DNA of 64,000 bases from assembly GCA_001013295.1 (NCBI GenBank), contig LAZY01000078.1:248001-312000 (forward strand), written 5' to 3'. Origin of the DNA: Chryseobacterium indologenes. GTDB lineage: Bacteria > Bacteroidota > Bacteroidia > Flavobacteriales > Weeksellaceae. The notes under the pieces are model-generated. The model did not search any database, was not told the origin of the DNA, and saw only the letters and a program-made list of their open reading frames with translations. Within the stretch, counting starts at the first letter, position 1. Each line of letters begins with the position of its first letter. Both the position numbers and the translations under genes were made by a program. Shown here piece by piece: positions 59,660 to 64,000 of the stretch.

Positions 59660-59914
59660 ATGTCTAAATTACAAATTAATACAGATCAGGAATTTATAGA
59701 ATTTCTACAGGAGTTTTCAGATTTTGAAAATAATCCTGAAACTTTTGATAAATATGTAAATTGTTTTCGGTTATATTTATATGTAAAAACTCAATCAAAA
59801 GAAATATCAGATGGTTTTAATACTGAATTATTGCATCAATATTTTGATAATGAAATTTCTGTTTCCGAAGCTTATAATACAATATTAGAGGAAGTTAAAA
59901 AATTAAAAAAATAA
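59660..59914 (+). CDS. Hypothetical acidic helical protein, 84 aa
   Basis: QEFIEFLQEFSDFENNPETF and VSEAYNTILEEVKKLKK suggest an all-helical small protein. Ends 6 bp from the convergent SCO-fusion gene, with no terminator between. Not recognised. Confidence 0.5.
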   Translation: MSKLQINTDQEFIEFLQEFSDFENNPETFDKYVNCFRLYLYVKTQSKEISDGFNTELLHQYFDNEISVSEAYNTILEEVKKLKK

Positions 59915-59920
59915 ATGGTG

Positions 59921-61315
59921 TCAAATTGTATGTAGGCGCCTTAAATTAAATACTGCGAATCCTATAAATACATAGATCAACCAGGGTTGATGTTTAATGG
60001 AAACAATACTGCTCAATCCTATTAAATTTAAATAGGCCGCCCAACACATTGGACATTTCGGGAAAAATGCAATCAGTATTGGGAGAACAACTGTTGAGGC
60101 TCTATTGAGAACTGAAGGTTTTTCTACTGCAGTTTCTTCCTTTTTTTCGGGATATATTACTTTATCAAGTTCAGCTAAAATCAATTTAGAATCTGCCTGA
60201 AAACGCAAAAAGGAACATTCAATTTTCCCTTCCGGATTAATGATATACACTTCAATTCTGTGAACATTCACCGCGTTTCCTTTATAATTGACGCCAATAT
60301 TTAACTGTTCTATCATTTTTTCCATGCCCGAGGTTACCCGGAACATTTTATTGTGATCATCAAAATTGAATTTGCGGTTTTCCCCATAAGATTTAAGTAT
60401 ACTGCTCGTATCATATAGAGGGTCATAAGTAATGGCAGCCGTCTGAATAGGGGAATAATCTTTATTTTGGGCTATTTCTTTCTGAATATCAACCAGGTTG
60501 TATATCGTTTGAATACATTTCCGAGGATTATGACACTGGGTATAAAAGAAAGAAAGTATGGTGTATTTCCCTGAAAAATATTCACTCCATTTAAAAACGG
60601 TACCATTTTGATCTTCTAAATCTATGTCACTCAGATCAATATCTGTATTTGCATTCTGAGAACTGTCACGCTGATTATAAATTTCGAGAGGAATACTGCA
60701 ACAGTCATCATCTGGCTGAGCAGAAGCTTCTATGGCAACAATACAATCTGCTAAAAGCGCTTTGTTTTTAGCATTGATGTAATCTGATAAATTGCTTTCT
60801 ATGTGATATAATTCCGGTAATACATATTGGGCGGTTCCCTGTTGCCATTTCAATGTTTCGAAAATTTCTTCCAGAGCAGAAGTGTTTTCTTCTTTATTAA
60901 ATGGAGCTGCATAAGCAGAATAATTTACCGTTATATCGCCTTGCCAGATATTGTAAATACTCTTGCATAAGAAACCGGCCACACCGGAATGCGGTTTTTT
61001 CATCCCTCTGATAGCACGTGCTGCGGCTGCAACGATGTAGGGATAGAAAGAGGTTTCGAGTTCTTCCAGGATATACGGCAGTCCCCGCTGAGGCAACCCA
61101 ATATGATGGAATGCCTCAATGAGGTAAGCCCGCATCCGTTGAGAGGAAAGCGAACTTCTGTCTTTATAAATAATATGTCTTTCTGATAAAAGATTTACCA
61201 GTAACAGCACATTGAACTTTTGATCTGTTACTTTTAATAAATCAATCAAACGAACGAAATCGTCTGTAGACGTTTCACTTCTAAGCGATTTTATCTGTTG
61301 GTCGAGAGTAGACAT
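59921..61315 (-). CDS. HEAT-like/SCO copper chaperone/membrane fusion protein
   Basis: 464 aa in three parts: an N-terminal helical-repeat region (about 1-190; HEAT-like FYPYIVAAAARAIRGMKK), an SCO1/SenC thioredoxin-fold domain (about 225-390; FFYTQCHNPRKCIQT near 258, with C-x5-C rather than the usual CxxxC, and the downstream His in NVHRIEVYIINP), and a C-terminal membrane part with FPKCPMCWAAYLNLIG. It starts 10 bp after the tyrosinase stop, so a role in copper delivery to that enzyme is likely (inference). Confidence 0.82.
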   Translation of the reverse strand: MSTLDQQIKSLRSETSTDDFVRLIDLLKVTDQKFNVLLLVNLLSERHIIYKDRSSLSSQRMRAYLIEAFHHIGLPQRGLPYILEELETSFYPYIVAAAARAIRGMKKPHSGVAGFLCKSIYNIWQGDITVNYSAYAAPFNKEENTSALEEIFETLKWQQGTAQYVLPELYHIESNLSDYINAKNKALLADCIVAIEASAQPDDDCCSIPLEIYNQRDSSQNANTDIDLSDIDLEDQNGTVFKWSEYFSGKYTILSFFYTQCHNPRKCIQTIYNLVDIQKEIAQNKDYSPIQTAAITYDPLYDTSSILKSYGENRKFNFDDHNKMFRVTSGMEKMIEQLNIGVNYKGNAVNVHRIEVYIINPEGKIECSFLRFQADSKLILAELDKVIYPEKKEETAVEKPSVLNRASTVVLPILIAFFPKCPMCWAAYLNLIGLSSIVSIKHQPWLIYVFIGFAVFNLRRLHTI

Positions 61316-61325
61316 AAGGATCGTG

Positions 61326-63239
61326 TTAGGATTGTGTATCTAGTGCATTATTGATGAGGTTTTGTAAAGCCCAGTATTTATTGGCGATACTTACATCTCC
61401 AGCATTGTTTGATTGATCCCGGATCAAATCAAAAGTTTCTTTTGAAGCCTTTTCGTTGCAGATACTTCTGATGACAGTATTAGATGCGAAAGTGAACAGG
61501 GTAATCAATAGATCCAAATATTCTTCATCTTTAATCAATGCAAAAATATTGGTTGATTGGTCAAAGAATTTTTTAATGTTATCATCCTGAACTTTTTCAT
61601 TGTTGATGACTGCAAGGATGTATACAATTAAACCTTTTGAAATACTGGTTGTTTCAGTCACCTTAAGCCTGATGATGTCAAACTGATGCTCTACTTCTCC
61701 CAAAAGACTTATATCATAATTGTGTACTGCTTCCAGGTATTTCAGGTCTGTATAATACTGGGTCATGTCATCCAGATTAATAAATTCACTTGGCAGTTGG
61801 GAGCGTACAGCACTTTTTCCAAATGATTCTAAAGAAGTGTTTTCGCTGGTAAAAGAAGTCATCAGATCAGGATTATCAGAAACAATTTTGGCCAGAACCT
61901 GTTTGTTTCTTTGGTGTACGGTATTGGGCTGCATTGCCTGGAAGGATTCTGTAAACCTTCCAAAAGTGCTTTCATTCTGAGCCTCTATATACTCGTTGCA
62001 GTATGGCGCTGAATCATCATATCCGAAACCTAGGTAATTTTGAATCTCTATTTTACCAAATCCATCGATGGCATCTTCAATTTTAGGAATATTATGATCA
62101 AATATTCTTGCTGTAACGGATCGTGTGAAATTTTCCACTCTGCTTCCCGGAGGTAACATTCGGTATTGGTTCGGCGTACTCGTTTTTTCCCATGGCCATA
62201 ATTCCTTTTCAACATTCTTCCAGTCTGTTGCATCAAATTTGGGATAAGCGTCCGGATTTTGTGCTTCAAAACGATCTTCTATGACCTGCCATTTTGCCCA
62301 AAACCGTTCAACATTAGAATGCAGGAAAAAGAACAGCGGATCTTTTGGAGCGGTTGGTACATAATTTAAAAAGCCGTTAATGCTTGTATGAGCTTCTCCG
62401 TGCGGATTGATCTCCAGCCAGGAAAATGATTCCAAATCATTGATATTTACATCCGGTCTCCCAAAATATCCGGGAGCATATTCTTTCTCAACAACAAGCT
62501 TTGTGCGTTTGGTCTCATCATTTCTGTTGTAAACAAAATATTCTTTTTTTAAGTAAAAATCTTCATCTCCTTTATTATAGCCGGATTGTTCTTCCTGATT
62601 ATTGAACCAGGTAAACCTGCGGATAAGTTTTTCCCGGCCAACAGCCCAGTTCTTTAAAGGATTATCTTCATTGAATTTTGCGAAATTTTCACTGAATCCT
62701 TCGGTCATAAATGGTGTCAGGTCTCTTTTTACAACACTTTCCCCAAGAAAATCTGCCTTAAAGATATGGGGAGCAGGCTCGTCAAACTTCCAATAGTGTA
62801 GAGAAACTTCCGGATTATGCTTTTGCAGCTGACGTTCTAAATCTAATAAATACAAGCGGTGCCAAGGCAAAAATACACTGCTGCCATGGGCGATAGATTT
62901 GGAACCCTTGACGTGCATTTGGAAAAAATCAGTGGAATACATTCCGATGGCAATCCCTTCCTTTAATTGCTCTTCTCCCTTTGCTCCTAAATTTTCGTAA
63001 AAAAGGACTTTTGGGGTAGTTATCTGAGAGGTGAATTCCTGAGGAAGGTCTAAGTTTCCTAGATTTTCAGTAGGATTTTGAGTTAATATAAGCTCACCGA
63101 TTTTATTTTCTGATAATGTAATTCTAAGTTTGGAAGGAGTCCAGGTAATATACCCCATTTGCCTGCCAATTTCTGAATCCGGAGGATATGTTTTTCCATT
63201 ATTGGCGACGAAAGCCAACTGTAAATTTTGAGTTACCAT
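61326..63239 (-). CDS. Tyrosinase family copper oxidase
   Basis: 637 aa, type 3 dicopper protein. CuA histidines in MHVKGSKSIAHGSSVFLPWH (His near 118 and 127 plus one upstream); CuB in NPHGEAHTSINGF near 280 and DPLFFFLHSNVERFWAKW near 306. The family oxidises phenols to quinones. No signal peptide; the N-terminal 90 residues and the C-terminal helical 200 residues are extra to the core. Operon with the SCO-fusion gene. Confidence 0.9.
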   Translation of the reverse strand: MVTQNLQLAFVANNGKTYPPDSEIGRQMGYITWTPSKLRITLSENKIGELILTQNPTENLGNLDLPQEFTSQITTPKVLFYENLGAKGEEQLKEGIAIGMYSTDFFQMHVKGSKSIAHGSSVFLPWHRLYLLDLERQLQKHNPEVSLHYWKFDEPAPHIFKADFLGESVVKRDLTPFMTEGFSENFAKFNEDNPLKNWAVGREKLIRRFTWFNNQEEQSGYNKGDEDFYLKKEYFVYNRNDETKRTKLVVEKEYAPGYFGRPDVNINDLESFSWLEINPHGEAHTSINGFLNYVPTAPKDPLFFFLHSNVERFWAKWQVIEDRFEAQNPDAYPKFDATDWKNVEKELWPWEKTSTPNQYRMLPPGSRVENFTRSVTARIFDHNIPKIEDAIDGFGKIEIQNYLGFGYDDSAPYCNEYIEAQNESTFGRFTESFQAMQPNTVHQRNKQVLAKIVSDNPDLMTSFTSENTSLESFGKSAVRSQLPSEFINLDDMTQYYTDLKYLEAVHNYDISLLGEVEHQFDIIRLKVTETTSISKGLIVYILAVINNEKVQDDNIKKFFDQSTNIFALIKDEEYLDLLITLFTFASNTVIRSICNEKASKETFDLIRDQSNNAGDVSIANKYWALQNLINNALDTQS

Positions 63240-63635
63240 GATTTAATTCGTTATTAGTTTCCTACTCGTAAGGCTTTTCGGATACGCCCTGTTGTTTTTA
63301 AGTGGTTTTCAGACTCCACATATTTATTTGATTCTAAATATAATATAAAATATTAATTAATTCCATGGTTATTGAAAAATTTATATAATAAAATTCTTAT
63401 CAGGTGATTAAATCATACTTATAAACAAATATGTTAATTGATTTCATATTTAAAAACTGTGTAGGTTGGGACATGTAGAAGGAATTGGAAGAGAGTAGGT
63501 ATTGAAGTCTTAAAGGTGAATTTTATCTCATTTTCAAGATAAAATAGCTATTTTTATGACAGTAAACGGGCTGGGAATAGTTTATATTTTTCAGTCTTTC
63601 AATTTAACATAATATAATTGGAGCGAAATAAGAAT
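63240..63635. other. Spacer upstream of tyrosinase
   Basis: No frame or known repeat except ATTTAACATAATATA at about 63603-63617, shared with the relic at 55.84 kb. It carries divergent promoters by position; no perfect box was found. Confidence 0.4.
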
Positions 63636-64000
63636 ATGAAATTGAGAAATGAGATAGAACCTGATTTTGAAACTGCAGAAAAGCGTTATCCGGAAATTTT
63701 AAAGCTTATTTTAGACTATACAGACTGGTGTGATGAATATGGAGACGAGGATTCTGTTGAGTACAAAAAGCTGGAAGAGAAACTTCATGCTATGACCGGA
63801 AAAGAGATGTCTGAGTTTGATCTCTGGGAATGGTGGGAAGGGGATGGCGCTGAAAATCTGGCATTCAGCATAAGTCTGCCTGAGCCTAAGGTGGTCAACA
63901 ATCTCACACAAGAGGAAGTTGCTGAAATTGTAAGTCGCCTGAAAACTTTTGAAATTCCTGATCCGGAGGATAAGACATTTAAAGCATTGTTTTACAGTTA
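63636..64000 (+). CDS. Acidic hypothetical protein, 3' end outside the window
   Basis: ATG 63636; 121 codons are open to the right edge without a stop. Begins LRNEIEPDFETAEKRYPEIL and has a Trp/acidic stretch (EFDLWEWWEGDGAENLAFSI). No signal peptide. Not recognised. The upstream 15 bases and the PDFE start recur in the relic after the SMI1/KNR4 gene, so the two loci are related. Confidence 0.65.
   Translation, partial: MKLRNEIEPDFETAEKRYPEILKLILDYTDWCDEYGDEDSVEYKKLEEKLHAMTGKEMSEFDLWEWWEGDGAENLAFSISLPEPKVVNNLTQEEVAEIVSRLKTFEIPDPEDKTFKALFYS

Noticed and set aside
55884..59915. A prophage or integrative element
   Set aside because: No integrase, structural, replication or conjugation genes and no tRNA attachment site; only an insertion sequence and small genes.
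1..64000. CRISPR arrays, tRNA or rRNA genes
   Set aside because: No regularly spaced repeats and no cloverleaf or rRNA-like sequence was recognised on reading. A covariance-model scan was not possible.

Overview
The window reads as the chromosome of a Flavobacteriia bacterium, most likely Chryseobacterium or a close relative. Signs are low G+C with AT-rich spacers, no Shine-Dalgarno sequences, -7 boxes of the Bacteroidota form TAnnTTTG, type IX secretion (T9SS) C-terminal sorting domains on secreted proteins, DUF4932/DUF4230/DUF1569/DUF6265 proteins, SatD-DUF3307 and bacillithiol-linked genes. No tRNA, rRNA, CRISPR array, prophage or replication origin was found. The assignment rests on remembered family features, not on a search.

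Layout. 1-7.2 kb: end of a lipoprotein gene, thrS-infC (IF3 apparently starting at ATA), a DUF4932 metallopeptidase-like protein, an M19 dipeptidase and a helical-repeat protein. 7.4-11.9 kb: leucine operon leuA-leuC-leuD-leuB, with a long palindromic repeat between leuC and leuD. 11.9-16 kb: interspersed repeats, a 51-aa gene, a DUF4230/thioredoxin-like/NTP-pyrophosphatase operon, and a lipoprotein with a TNT-type (NAD glycohydrolase toxin) domain beside a small cysteine-pair protein that could be its immunity partner. 16-23.4 kb: two large T9SS cargo enzymes (reprolysin-like protease, endonuclease I) around a DinB protein and an acyl-CoA dehydrogenase. 23.4-28.5 kb: structured-RNA-like element, SatD/DUF3307, purC, purF and a secreted glycerophosphodiesterase.

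28.6-33.1 kb: four tandem outer-membrane beta-barrel paralogues. Three have sigma-54-like -24/-12 promoters, and a further sigma-54-like promoter with its own terminator in the array has no gene. 33.2-42.5 kb: aroB, an RsuA-type pseudouridine synthase, pncA, a DEAD-box helicase, a bacillithiol-linked operon (YfiT-like, DUF1569, YtxJ, Crp/Fnr), and a divergent MocR regulator/EamA exporter pair. 42.5-50 kb: a stress island (lipoprotein, Crp/Fnr regulator, a 58-aa HTH-only Crp relative, KGG protein, YciE/F-type protein, two small unknowns, large-subunit catalase, CinA-like protein, SDR), plus decayed SDR and Rieske fragments. Two promoters here share one palindrome at identical spacing, pointing to common Crp/Fnr control.

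50.2-55.9 kb: AraC regulator divergent from a secreted flavodoxin-RidA fusion, a cysteine-rich leader-type peptide, a DUF6265 protein, a second AraC regulator, a VOC protein and an SMI1/KNR4 protein. 55.9-59.9 kb: AT-richer accessory segment with an IS1595-type element, small unknown genes and a T9SS cargo. 59.9-64 kb: tyrosinase with a HEAT/SCO/membrane fusion protein that probably delivers its copper, then a gene running off the end whose upstream sequence and 5' end match a remnant at 55.84 kb.
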